Below are positions 1-16,500 of a stretch of 64,000 bases of DNA, piece by piece; the first letter of the stretch is position 1, and each line of letters opens with the position of its first letter. Made by a program: the position numbers and the translations under genes. The notes beneath the pieces are model-generated. The model was not told where the DNA came from. It was given only the letters and a program-made list of their open reading frames with translations, and searched no databases. Source of the stretch: Numida meleagris (taxonomy: Eukaryota; Chordata; Aves; Galliformes; Numididae); NCBI RefSeq assembly GCF_002078875.1, contig NC_034409.1, positions 13,989,111-14,053,110 of the forward strand, written 5' to 3'.

Positions 1-1476
1 TTTGATAACAAAGACACACCACTGGCTCCAACAGCACCTTTTGTGACAGCTCATCAGAGAACTGGAGCTTCAGGACAGTTACATGATTTTGTTAATTTTG
101 TAAAACAAACAAACAAAACACTAAAGAGCAAAAATACATTTATAGAGATACACACAATATATAACCTTACATCTTAAAGAGTTATGAGATTATAGACTAA
201 ATAAGCTCTTCAATTAGGTATTTATCTCCTTAAGCAATAAGAAAATTCATGGAAATTTTAGACTTCAGGATTCAACCCGTGCTTGAAGTAAGCATGACGC
301 AAGCAGGGAGCCTCTGGCTAAAAGAGAAAAACAAGGTACAAAGGGAAACAATCATCCACCAGGTGATAGAAAAAAACCCCATACAGTACAGAACTGAAAA
401 AAAAAACTTGGTTTAACCTTGCTCAAAGCAGTTCAAGCTTTGATCAAGGTCACAAATACTAGTTTGCTCAAAAATTAGAAATATAGCAATGGAATTACCA
501 AAACACCTAAATATTGTCTTTGTAGTAAGCTTGTATTAGTGATCCTACAGCCTTTTTTTTTTTAAATCTTAGTTTCAGGTGTCTGTAATTCTATCAGGAA
601 ATCTGAGGAGGACCACAGTTTTGACTTAACCCCCTCAGAAGAGAAAAAACCCTATGTGCAAAGTCATTTTTATGTTCTCCCTCCCCCCCCCTTTTTAAAC
701 CAACACTTTTTCCCTCTTCCCAGCTGTACAATATAAACATACCATTACAAAAGTAGCCATCAGAGACAACTGCCAGGGCAGTGCCAGATAAACAAAATCC
801 CTTCAAGGAGATGTGAGAAGGGAAGGTTTGAAGTTAGTACTTGGAGCATGGAACTGATGCAGGAGAAGAGGTCAGAAAGGACACCACACAGATTGTTCTT
901 GGCACGAGTTCTTGGAAGACAGGAGAGCAGCTAGTGCAAGACCACTTAAAAATAATGCCTCCTTATATTAATAATCAACTGTCTGGCTCAGTACTTCAAG
1001 TCTTGATAAAAGCTTCATGTTCTGCATTAGCTAACGCCTAAGCATTGTAATTGCAGCCTTTCAACAAGATTCAAACTATTTATAGCTCAATGCAATTCTG
1101 CTGGGCACAACCCAGCTGGTAGCAGAGATGAAAGACAAGATGAGGCTCGGCACTTGACATCAGTAATTCCAGTGAAGCTTCAAGACTCAATTAAGACTAC
1201 TGAAATAATGGAAACCTAACCCAGCCAGGAGTCATTTTCTGAAGGCTTGATGCAAAAGAAGCCAAGAGCATAGGACTACTAGCAGCGTACACATCCTGGC
1301 AATTCACATAGAAGAGATACCCGAGTAAGGTTGTGGGGACAGCTCAGTCAAGCACTATATTAACATCAACCACCTGAAGACAGATTGAGACAGATTTTGG
1401 TAGTGATGTTTGTCTCCATAAGCAAAACATATTGGTAGTTTTATCAGTCCTTTAGAGGAAAGCATCTGCAGAGCAG
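1..1476. other. Downstream flank of SYPL1, no gene seen
   Basis: AT-rich sequence beyond the probable 3' end of SYPL1. It holds only short open frames with no recognisable protein and no clear CR1 copy. There are small homopolymer runs near 551-565 (T) and 684-693 (C). Nothing here supports a gene. Confidence 0.5.
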
Positions 1477-3557
1477 TTTATTCTGGGTGGTCCTAAAGAA
1501 TACCTACCGACCTGGCTTTGAGCCAGGTGTTCAGCTAACACCAGAATTACATAAACAAGGCAGACTAAGACATAATATACCACTGTTGCCTCCAAAAAAC
1601 CCACAAAAAAATCACAGTGAAACAAACAAATCCTGAACAAACCTGTAACAGGAGTAGCCTGTTCATAGTCTCACTTCTGAGCGTGAGAATAGTAGTGTCC
1701 TTCCACAATCCCACCCAGCAGCCTTTTTAGGCTGAGAATTGCACCTCACCTACCTGAAGGTGCAGCAGACAGCTTCCTAGAGCTAGTAGAAGCAAGATGC
1801 AGGGAGAAAGCCTCAAGGAGACCGCACTGATTTTGCATGTCATCCTTCTGATGTATGACTTGGAGTTGCGTACTACTTTTCTCTCGCAGTCCCTCAAGAA
1901 AAGCCTTTGTAAGGTGATGTAGTACTTGGTACCTGAGTGTAGATTATAAATAGGCAAGCCAGTTTTCTTTCATCAGTAACAGAGCTGGTATTGTTAAACA
2001 GGAAATAGTAAGATGTCCATGCTTTCAAAGCCCTTATCCTGGAATTGGGAAGAAACAGAATAGCATGTCTGTTAAGAGGGCCATATGAACATCGCATTTC
2101 TTAACTCTTCTGAAATAAAGTTCAAATGAAACTTTGGACAGTTAGAAGTAACAAATGGCCCCAGGCTACGGGCTGACGGAAGTAAGTGTTGCACAGCACC
2201 AGGCAGTTGTAATCTGCCCAAGTAAGAGATGGTCCTCTCAAAGAGGAAAAAACTCAATAGAGAAAAGGAGAAAAACACAGAAAAACATGCCAAGCCAAAC
2301 AAAACAGAAAGGAAAAAAAGTCACCCACCAAAATCCAACTCAAGGCATCAGTGTAAGAGCTCTTCTGCAGCACAGTTAACCCATTCAGCTAGCAAAGTCA
2401 GCAGTAGCTAATGCCACATACCAACACATCTGCATCTATTACAGCAGTAATGACAAGGCACATTCTTTCTGCAGCAGCCACACTAATTTTGTTATACTTA
2501 GAAGTTTACTATCAGAAATACAGCTCTTGCACATTCAACAGTTTAGGTTTGTTTCATATACAGCAGCATGTCTATGCTTATTTTCATGACATAGTTTAAA
2601 GGAATCGAAGATTAAACAAGAGCTTATTAATCAAAACACACACTCTTTCTAGGCAATTCACAGTCAGGTATTTTCACATAAATGTCCACAGGAATAATCA
2701 AACATTGCTCTCAATAAACACAAGTGAGCTGAGCAGTATTAGTGAAGACTCTCATATCCAGACAGGCCTAGTCCAACCTTTCCACCTGCAAAGACTGTAT
2801 ATATCCCTCAGAGGAATTAATAGAAACTCTGACATTAGCCATTAGAATCTATTAGATTTGGTGTCCATAATATGCGAGAGAGTTCTGAGACACTTTAAGT
2901 CACCTACTGCACACTCATCTTTGATAAGTGAACTTATACTGAAATGTAACATCTTCCTTGTTTGAAGACTGTCCTAAGATGCTAAACAGTAACAACATAT
3001 CAAACAAACAATGTCCTCCAAGAAAGACCTGTTGGCAGATTTGATACTGTAATCTGAATGGAATACCTGCAAACCTAGGTGTGATGTCTGCAATCCTGAC
3101 AGAGCTCTAGGCTTGATGCAGATGCTTTTGCATGGTATCAGTCTTACCAAGATGAACTACATTTTCATCTGTATTTCACGTACCCTAGTTGTACTGGCAT
3201 TTCATTTTTCAGTGAAGGGTTGTTAAAACTAAATAGGCTGCAGTTATAACCCAAACACAGGTGCTCCTTCCTCATCCCTCCTATGAGGTTAACATAAGAA
3301 CTCCCCAAGGTGTCAGCATCTAGAATACCTCAACATTTTCTCTTAAAAAGATTGTACAAAGTTGTACAGCCTTTTTGTTAAGGCATAATATATTTCAGGA
3401 TAACAATTCAGTTGAAATATTGAAGACTATGTCAAGGTAATACTTCGTATGAAACAGAAGTCTGTACCATCAGTTATTGCTGAAATAGATCCTAATGGCT
3501 CCAGGCTCTTGACAGTCTGATGTAAAAGTAGAAGCACTTCAAAGTGTAATCTTGTTC
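1477..3557 (-). other. SYPL1: Probable SYPL1 3'UTR with candidate poly(A) signal
   Basis: Between the SYPL1 stop and the first minus-strand AATAAA (1477-1482) there is about 2 kb of AT-rich, stop-rich sequence without a recognised repeat or other gene. That fits a 3'UTR, but the true end could be shorter, through a non-canonical signal, or longer. Transcript data would settle it. Confidence 0.35.
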
Positions 3558-7823
<4,266 letters not shown>

Positions 7824-8071
7824 CTGGAAAACCACAGAGCAGCCTACAGGACCCAGAGAAACCCCTACTAGACCCCAAGGCTCCCACGCAGCCCCTTTAG
7901 AGCCATTGCCAGGCCTTACCCCACCCACTCACATCACACTGGAGGCAGTCCCACCCCCATTACCTCATACTGGAATGGCCTTTCCCCCTAGTACCTTGCA
8001 CTGCTGATGGCCCTGCTCCTTGTTCTATCACACTGGGGCCCTATGTAAGGGGAAAGTAAGTCCAGCTGTGT

Positions 8072-8083
8072 AAGATGGCTGCT
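8072..8083 (+). promoter_or_regulatory. YY1-like motif in the probable SYPL1 promoter area
   Basis: The bases AAGATGGCTGCT match the core AAnATGGC(G/T)GC of YY1 sites, which are often found just inside the transcription start of housekeeping genes. The surrounding 7.6-8.1 kb is clearly more GC-rich than its flanks and lies immediately upstream of the first recognisable SYPL1 exon. Promoter function is inferred from position and composition only. Confidence 0.3.
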
Positions 8084-8199
8084 GCTGCCATGGAGGACGT
8101 GAGCTGGGATCTCACTTGAGGGAGCAGTGCAGTCACAGGTAGGAACAGCTTCAGCCTTTTTGTGAAATACCGTAGGACTGCAGGACTCAGCACGTGGTC

Positions 8200-8520
8200 T
8201 TGTTGAAGCTCATACAGTTGGTCTCAGCCCAGCAATTCAGCCTGCTCAGATCCCTCTGTAGGGCCTTCCTCCCAGGTTGGTGTCATCTGCAAACTTACTT
8301 AGGGTGCACTCAATGCCCTCATCCAGGTCATCAATAAAGATACTAAACAGGACAGGTCCCAATACCAACTCCTGGAGAACACCACTTGTGACCACTCACC
8401 AGCTGAGTTTAACTCCACTGACGACCACTCTCTGGGCCTGGCCCTCCAGCCAGTTCTTTATGCAGCGAAGTCAATCAGGCCTGACCCTCATGGCCACTAA
8501 TGTCTCAAAATAGACCATCA
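8200..8520 (-). repeat. CR1 LINE fragment, reverse-transcriptase part
   Basis: On the minus strand this reads as CR1 reverse transcriptase. Around 8270-8320 it encodes [12 protein letters not shown], the FADDT catalytic-loop motif of the polymerase palm, and neighbouring plus-strand text matches the common avian CR1 pattern (for example 'gagaacaccacttgtgacca'). It is a short internal piece with several mutations and cannot be active. Confidence 0.8.
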
Positions 8521-9690
8521 CACTGTAAATCTTATTCTAGGCCATGGCTTGTTTCTCCTCCTATGAGGAGGTATGAACATGCAGAAATGAGGAGAGACTG
8601 AGGAGCACAAAAGGACAGCAATGAATCGGGCTTTCACCTTGCCTGGGGTTGCTCTGCCACAAAGCACTGCAGCAGAGTGTGACATTATCACACACTTTGC
8701 TCCTTCATACAAGGAAGATTTCTGCCCCAGTTTACTGCGTGGATAGCGAGAGGTGCTGCAATCTGCCAGCTGCTATGGTCTCCTGGAGGCAGCCCAGATG
8801 TAAAGCTGTGAAAAGGATGGTTCGTTCTTTCCTTTCACTACTGCATTACACATGCAGTTGTCCAGCCTGGCAGCTTCCTCCCTGGCTGGTGACTTCTGCT
8901 TTGTTCTTGTGTGTGTGTGTGTGAGTGTAACACAAACTGCAGAGATTAAATACTGTCAATCCCCAGCTGTCACATTTTGATGTCCCTGTCCCTGAGGGTT
9001 ATATAAACTATTAAAATGAGTAGTGGGCTCCTTTATTTCAGGAAAATGATGTTGCTGGTGCCTCAAAATACAATGAATTAGTGTCACTGATTCTATTTAT
9101 ACCAAAATCTGTAAACTGCTTTTAAATATGATGTCACTTTAGGCTCACCAGCATTAGTATTAAACTAGCTATTAAAGTGTGATCTTGCTGTTAAGATCAA
9201 CTTAAAAATTAGTAACTAATTAGTTACAAATGATAACTAGTCAGCTTGTATATTGGAACTCTCCAAGAATGTGTGTCTGTGGTTACAAGACACAAATGGT
9301 GCAGAGTGCACTGAATGGTGAGAGCACCTGCATAGCAAAGGCTACTTGTGGAGCTTTCCTTGGAGGTGTGAAGCTGTTCTCCAGGCACTTAGGGAGCTAG
9401 GACAGGGCACCAGACCTCCCAGCATTCTAGCAGGATGTATAGGCATCATCAAGCATATGCTAGAATTGATTTTTGAAACTTGGTATCATCTTATTTCTGT
9501 CCGCATATGCATTTGAAGCACAAAAATGATCAGCCGCTCCTTGGAGCCGGCTACTAAAATACTCGGTATGGTTAGAAATTATAGTAGGGTATCACACGAG
9601 TGGGAACCCCAGGACAGCAGGGATCTAAATCACCAGCCTGTAGAATTGCACCTTGCATTTAAAAACGAAAGTGACAAGGTCAGTGATGGT
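8521..9690. other. Spacer, no gene seen
   Basis: No recognisable protein or CR1 sequence was found. The only structure is a short (GT)n run at 8907-8922. The rest is unremarkable AT-rich intergenic sequence. Confidence 0.5.
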
Positions 9691-9857
9691 CATGGAATCA
9701 TGGAATAGTTTGGGTTGGAAGGGACCTCTAAGATCATCTAGTTACCCCCCCCTGCTATAGGCAGGGACACCTCCCCCTTGACCAGGTTGCGCAAAGCCCC
9801 ATCCAGCCCCATCCAGCCTGGCCTTGAATGCTTTCAGGGAGGGGGCAACCACCTGTG
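9691..9857 (-). repeat. CR1 LINE 3' end, minus strand
   Basis: It starts with the reverse-complemented CR1 tail ('catggaatcatggaatagtt') and continues 'tgggttggaagggacctcta', then the 'gaccaggttgcgcaaagccc' and 'cagcctggccttgaatgctt' blocks typical of avian CR1 3' ends. It is truncated at about 165 bp. Confidence 0.85.
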
Positions 9858-12384
9858 TGTGCTCTGGTATTGTGCTGGAAACGTGGAGCCTTGAGACAGC
9901 TCCAGCTCCTGAAGATGCATTGTTCACCACAGCCATCAGACATGTAGCAGCTCAGGGCAGAGCTGTCTGCCTGAGCATCCATCCTGCAGCTTCAGGGCTG
10001 TTGTAGATATGCTCAGCACAGGCTGCCTGACCAAGGTGAGATCTAAGATGATAAAACTTGCTATTTAATTGGTTATTACAAATTTGACTTCATTGACTAA
10101 TGTTGCAAAGGAATTTGTTATTTTGGTGCTGAAAGTAATCTCTGTTAAACTCAATGAAGTTGAATGGTGGGTACAGATTAGGGAACAAGACCACAGCAGA
10201 GCTCTCTCACAGGGATATTGCAGTGGCACAGCATACTTTAGTTTAGGCTGTGAAGATCTTGTGGGATTGAACTCCAGTGGGGAATTCTCTGTGGCACGGA
10301 TGCTTTTTTTTCTGTGTTTCACAGTGGTATTTCTAATGCGACTGGTGAAATTGCCTCTGATCTTGTAAGGATCTGTCACAGTTCAGTGCTATTTCCCCTG
10401 AGTTAAATGAGTAGTGGCTGAACCAAGAAAATGTACCCTGTGGGAGACAATCTATGAGCCCTGTTGACTCTGTAGTGCATGAATCTCACCAGAACACACC
10501 AAGAAAACAAAAACAAAAACAACCAGTGCTGAGCATTTGAGCCACACTAATTAGCCTAGCTGCCTTGAGCCGCTGGTTCTTTTAAGGAGTTACATAAGAT
10601 TATAAAAAAAGGGACAGGTCAAGAGAAATGATGGAAAATCTATTTGGTTATTTTCTCCACCACATCCTCCATGCCCAGGAAAACCATTCTATACATAACT
10701 GGCATTTGTTTCAATCTAAATGCCCCAAGCAATCCCCCTGCATCCAATATATCTCAGTATTTTTCTTTATTTCTCTATTTTCTTTCCTCCCCATCTTCTA
10801 CTTAAACCCCAGAAGCAGTAAAAATACAGATAGGCGTTTGTCTGATTCCTTTCCTTTTCCACTTGTCAGTTGGTTAAAAGTATTTCATTATTTAAAGTAT
10901 TCTTCAAAAATGCTCTCAGTCTCTAATTGATTTTTTTCCCCCAAAGTCTTTCCAGGTATCAGATACCTGGTATGGAAATACTCTCAGCTTTATGCTGTAT
11001 TCTAGCTGTGGACTCATTAATTCAAAACTGTAAAAGGCTCTTAATTTCTCACTCCATATAACTTATCTCTTCACTGGGGTTAAAAGTATTTTGGAACATT
11101 TTTGCTAATAGGTTGCATTCCAAAGTGGTAACATACTAAATATAGATGATGCTTCCACTGTGCCAATTTCATAAACTAAAATCAATTCTAAATCAGATCT
11201 CTGCAAGGAAGAATTTAAGCAGGTAAACCATAAAACTGTTTAAGAGCAATGAAAAAGTGCACTACAGAAAAAGAGAGTTATTTTGCTTAGAAAATCAGTT
11301 TGGCTTAGAGAGAAAGTGAAAGAAATATAGAAATTATAGAGCAAATGGGAGAAGCTGTTAATAATGAATATAAATTAGAAGGTAGCCTCTTGCAGAAAAG
11401 TGATAAGGGAGCAAATGGTCTGAGGGACCAGTATATGACCTGCAGACTCGCAAACAACAGCCTTGCATTTTTAAAATGTACAAGGAAGAGATTATACCAA
11501 AGTGAATAGGTAGAAATGATGGAAATCAACTCAAAGGAAAAAAGAAATGCAGGAATAATCAATATGATGTTCTGTATTTGGGAAGAAGCAGAGAAGTATT
11601 AATGTGCTAATAGTATAATAAATCCTTTCCACTCCGGCAGGACTCAGGAGAGTGTTGTGTCACATCTGCTAAAGCTTTTACATCAGCTGTCCATACCTAG
11701 CAAGCCCAGTTTGGATGGGGCTGATAAAAGAGCTCTATGTATAATACTACTACTGACTGCCAGTCATCTTTGAAACACTGCTCAGGATCCAGATGTCTGA
11801 TGTCATGGCAAGGCCAATCCATTTATCACTATTCCTAAGGAAAAAATATGACCCTCTTAATAGAGAATTAAATAAACATAGCTCGTCTCAAAATATATGG
11901 TCATTTGGGAATTAGCTTTTGCTGACTGGCCTATGCCTAAGCCTGTGCTTAAGCAGTGATGATCAAAATCCTGTGCTGATGCAGTTAATAGCTGTCACTG
12001 TGACATACATTTTACCTGGGACTTGATGAATGCAGAAGAATAAAAAACTGATGTGAAACACCGATTTTAATTAGAAACTAACTGATCATCTTAAATTGAG
12101 AATCCATAACATTAGCGAGGAAGTAAAAATAATTTCTCAATATACTAATTCTCTTTCTTTGGAAAAGAGAAGACAGAGCTGTGGGGCTTATAGAGCCACT
12201 ACCAGAGTGTCTGGTGTGGGAGACACCTGTGGGTCTGCCTGCTGCCCCACAGACATGTCTCTAATGGGGACAGCAAGGCACAATGGGGACAGCAAGGTGC
12301 CAGTGCAGCCCTGCAAGGAGCATCCTCTGAGCGTTGCAGCCTCACTGTCTGACTCGTGTGGGAGTTGAATTCAAACCGCCTGGT
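9858..12384. other. Spacer, no gene seen
   Basis: About 2.5 kb without a recognisable gene. There is a small A-rich run near 10503-10522. 11.2-11.65 kb has an A-rich, stop-poor texture on the minus strand that may be a worn LINE, but I cannot assign it. Confidence 0.4.
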
Positions 12385-12720
12385 TAAGGGTTGTGGAGAG
12401 CTCCTTTTCTTAGACTGAAAGAAGTTGGGTGGTTTAGCTCATCAAAGTGAAGAGTAACTGACAATATTACTGCTGTCTTGAAGTACACCAGAGAATAGAT
12501 TCAGGGAAGGAAGAGGTTGATACTAAAAGACAGTTTTACCACAGGAATGACTGCATATAATCAAAGAACGTAATTTATATTGAGCATAAAGTGTAAGGGT
12601 GAGGTTCCGGAAGTGTCTCCCAGCAGCAGGCTCACTGTAAATGCTGTTTTCAGAGGGAGTTCACAGAATATTTGTGATATTGTGACCTGTGATAGCAGTG
12701 GAAAAGAACTTCATGATTCT
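12385..12720 (+). repeat. Possible ancient CR1-like LINE remnant
   Basis: The order of blocks (an 'agactgaaagaagttgggtg' stretch, then 'gctgtcttgaagtacaccag', then a stretch resembling the segment that normally encodes the CR1 polymerase C-terminus) follows old amniote CR1/L3 elements in plus orientation. Divergence is high and the frame is broken. This is a pattern judgement, not an alignment. Confidence 0.35.
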
Positions 12721-13416
12721 TGATGTTCTTTTCCCATGCTAATCCCCTCACAGTCCCCAACAAGGATTAATTCGGGGAGCTCCTAGGCTCTGTGCTTATA
12801 GATAAAGCAAGAGAGGATGATTAATTTAGTACCAATCTGGCAGGGAAATGCCATTACATGGGGCTGCCATGCCCACCACAGTTCAGCAGCTTTACTGCAA
12901 CACTAGAAACTTCAGGTGAGGCTTTTCTTCCTCTCGTATCAAACAAATTTTCCCTGCCAAATAGCTGTTTACAGATAGTTTCTCTTGATGCAATAGGCTG
13001 CATTTATCTGCCCGTTTTGTAGTCTTTCTCTATTTTCTAGAATCTTTATATCATTTTATTTGCTTGTTCACTCTGATGTTTTAAACCTTTCCTCTTTAGA
13101 ACCGTTAGTATATTTATTGTTCTGTTTATTCCTCTTTTGGCTCTCTAACAACAGCACTAAGTTAAACAGTACTTTTATCCTGACTTCTGTGGCACTCCAT
13201 TGCCTTTTCTTCAGAACTCTGAAAATCGCTGCTTGGTGTTGCACTTTGCTAAAATCCTTGAGATATTTTTCACAGCGTGTGATATTCATCTAACCATACC
13301 CAAACAGGCTTTAAGTCCTGTGATTAACTCAACTTAGATGTTCTGAGACACAGTATCAATTTAAAAAATAAATAAATTCCAGGCATTTATCTTCTCAGTA
13401 CCCTCTCTGCTTGAAT

Positions 13417-13560
13417 CACCGTCCACCTACTACCAATACTGCCCACTAAACCACCTCCCTAAGTACCACATCTCCACATTTCCCAAATGCCTCCAGGGAC
13501 AATGACTCTACCATCTCCCTGGGCAGCCTCTTCCAATGCACTACCACTGCAGAAGATTCT
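13417..13560 (-). repeat. CR1 LINE fragment, minus strand
   Basis: It contains 'gtccacctactaccaatact', 'gcccactaaaccacctccct' and 'catctccctgggcagcctct', the standard block next to the 3' end of chicken-type CR1. The terminal tail and upstream part are missing. Confidence 0.8.
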
Positions 13561-16500
13561 TGGAGCTGCGGTTGCCTCCCGGGCAGTGTGATTTCCACAT
13601 AGGATCATGATCTACAAGTGAATCTTGTGCCTTAATTTTCATAGCTCAACATTTGGTGGTGTTAACGCGTCAGCTGTGAGGCAGCCTGTGCAGTATGCTG
13701 AGCTGTGAATTGTTCTGTGAGTACACCTCAGAAGGTCATCTCTGAAGATGGAGCTCTGGAACACAGCAGTTAACTGTAAAGGACAATAATTATCACGAGT
13801 GCAATTGTATTTAAAATTCAGGCTTACACTGTAGAATCTTCAGGCAGAATGAAGCTGCGCTGAGTGGCTGCAGTTGTGCAGACAGGATCCTGTCATACCA
13901 TCTAGTGGCCTGCTGGGATAGAGCACGCTGTGGAAGTTGCCCAGGAGAAGGCAGTTATTCATATCATAAATTATTCTTAATTTATATTTGCCACTTGTGT
14001 AACCCAATGGAAATGCATTTACAGTGAATTTCTTGGATGAAAGGAAGATATTAGCAACATTATGTATGATTTAAAGTGGAAAGCGTGGGAGAAAGGAGGT
14101 AGAACATATTCTCAGCTTCAGTGAAATCGGTGTGGTCAGCCAGACAAACTTGGTGTGGGCATCAGAAGCTTCTCCAGATTAGAATCATTAAAGCCTAACA
14201 CTACTACATATGACCCATATATTATGGCAAAGCACACCTCTGTAGTGCTACTAATAATTTACTTTTCAATGAAATAAGATAACCCCTCTCCTTTTCCTTC
14301 CTTTTATTTTCTGATAACAGTCTCTGAAAACTAACCTAGTATGTTCAGTTTGGGCACTGCTGGTTAAAAAACCATTTTCCACCCCTGGCTGCACTGCTAT
14401 CCAGAGAAGTTTGCACTGTCACACATTTGACTAGGATGAAAAAGCACCCATTACAATTATTTCATTTTACAGTTTATTTTATTTTACTTCTTCAGTTTTG
14501 TACCAAATAGGTGCACAAACCCCTGTGCTGTTACAAAGCAAGATGTAGTCTGGGATAGGATGGAGCAGCTGGAGGCAGGAAATGACTTTTTTTTTCAGCT
14601 ACCTTGGCTTGGAAATTTCTCCTTAGCCAGAGACTAAGTGATTCTTGACTCCCCCCAGAAACAACCTGACCCCCACAGAGGACATCAGATGTCCACTGCA
14701 AAAAAGAAGATGATGATTCCCTTTCAGGACACTGTATTGAGAGCACAAAGAGCAGGAGAATTGGGCAGGGCTGGACAAGATCCCTGGGGAGCTCCCAAAC
14801 GTACTGTGTCTGTCCAAGCAGGACTGGAGTTCAGCTCAGATTTACATGCCAGTTTCAAGTTTCCAAGGACTTGTTGTAGCACACTGAGGCTGAGAAGCAA
14901 AACAGCTTTAGAACTTCCCAATTTATCTGATGGATGAATAAATGCAGCATCCACTCTGCATCCTGAATGAACACTGCTGTGCTGCTGTGCAGCTAATGCT
15001 GCTACACCGATATTTTGCCAATCCAACCAAATCTCATTAGAAATTTTTGTATAATTAATTATACAAGCAAGCAGAAAGCATTGCTTTGCTTTATTTTTTT
15101 AAGGTTGCAGATTTCCCAACTGTTGACAAAGGATGTGTTAATGTCATCGTTATGAAGTTCTGTTGTTTACTGTTTTCTTCAGCAGGCAGGAATTTTATTG
15201 ACTTTGGCACAAACACATTGGTGTTTTGCATGATTTCAATAGATTTTGTGGCACAGATGCATAATATAACCCAAGATGTTCCATAATAAACAGGACTGTT
15301 ACTACCAGATGGAAATAGTCCTGAAGCATTATTGGACTTGAAAACACAAAAATGTTTTAGGACAAACATTTTAGGTCTCAGCTTAATTGTCTTGAATCAA
15401 TATCTACTTATAAAATAATATTTAAAAAAACAACAAAGGAAGGATGTAAACAGTATTTATTTCAGATTTTACTATTTTATTACCTCTGCACATATGTAGT
15501 ATATGCTGCTCTTTAAAAGACATGCTAACACACAAGTTAGTGAGACAACTAGATGAAGTAATATTAATCGGGGATGAGGTATTTCTGATCAGAAAACAAA
15601 GACTCAGAAGATATTTTGGCGGCAAACTTAAATATACATGAACTAAAAGACAGTAGATAATGGCTGGCCTTATTTGAAGAGCTGCTCAAATTATTAATTG
15701 TGGATTTTAGATTAATTCTAAATGTATCCTGGTAACAATAGCTTATGCAATCAGTGGATAATGAGCCCTGACACATGACAGGTTTATAACTCAAATCTGG
15801 GTTGCGTACTTGAAGCCACAAAACAAAAATTAATCTATTCAACAGTACAAATATTTCTCGTTCTAAATTGTGAGAAAGGAAGTCTTACGTGCTTGGGTGG
15901 AACGGCTGCACACAAATACAGATGGTTCAGCAGGTATTATTTGCCTGCCAAATGGGACACAATAGATACTCTCAAAGAGTGTGTTAAAAATTTGGAAGCA
16001 ATGAAATGCACTGGGTAGATTGTGTGTTTTAGATCACAGATTGTAAAAATACATGCAGATGAAATAAAATGCAAACAGCTGTGAGAAATTGAGGAAAAAC
16101 TGAAACAGAGAGCATAATAAAATTAAGTGCTGCTGTACAGTTAATTCTGTTATCATTTGACCAAATTATATTTTCTAGAAACGAAAACACAAAACAAGTC
16201 TCAAGCAGCCCATGTAAATATAAAAGCCCTTCTCAATGCCATTAAATGCAAATGCTGCTCAGTGAAAATAGTTCATAAATCCTTAGTGCAAACGTTCACA
16301 GCCTGCAAAATGTAAGTGAGCCGTCTTGTTCATGCAAGCCAAGGTTTTGGCTAGGTCCAGCTTTGCTCTTGGTGCTGCGGTTTGGTAGCTGCATGTTTAA
16401 CATCCTCCCTCCTGCTTCAGCACTTGACATTTAACAGAAACAAACCGAGGAGGTGCACGGTGACCCCTGCCCTTCTCCTGCTGCCTTCAGAGCCAGGGAA

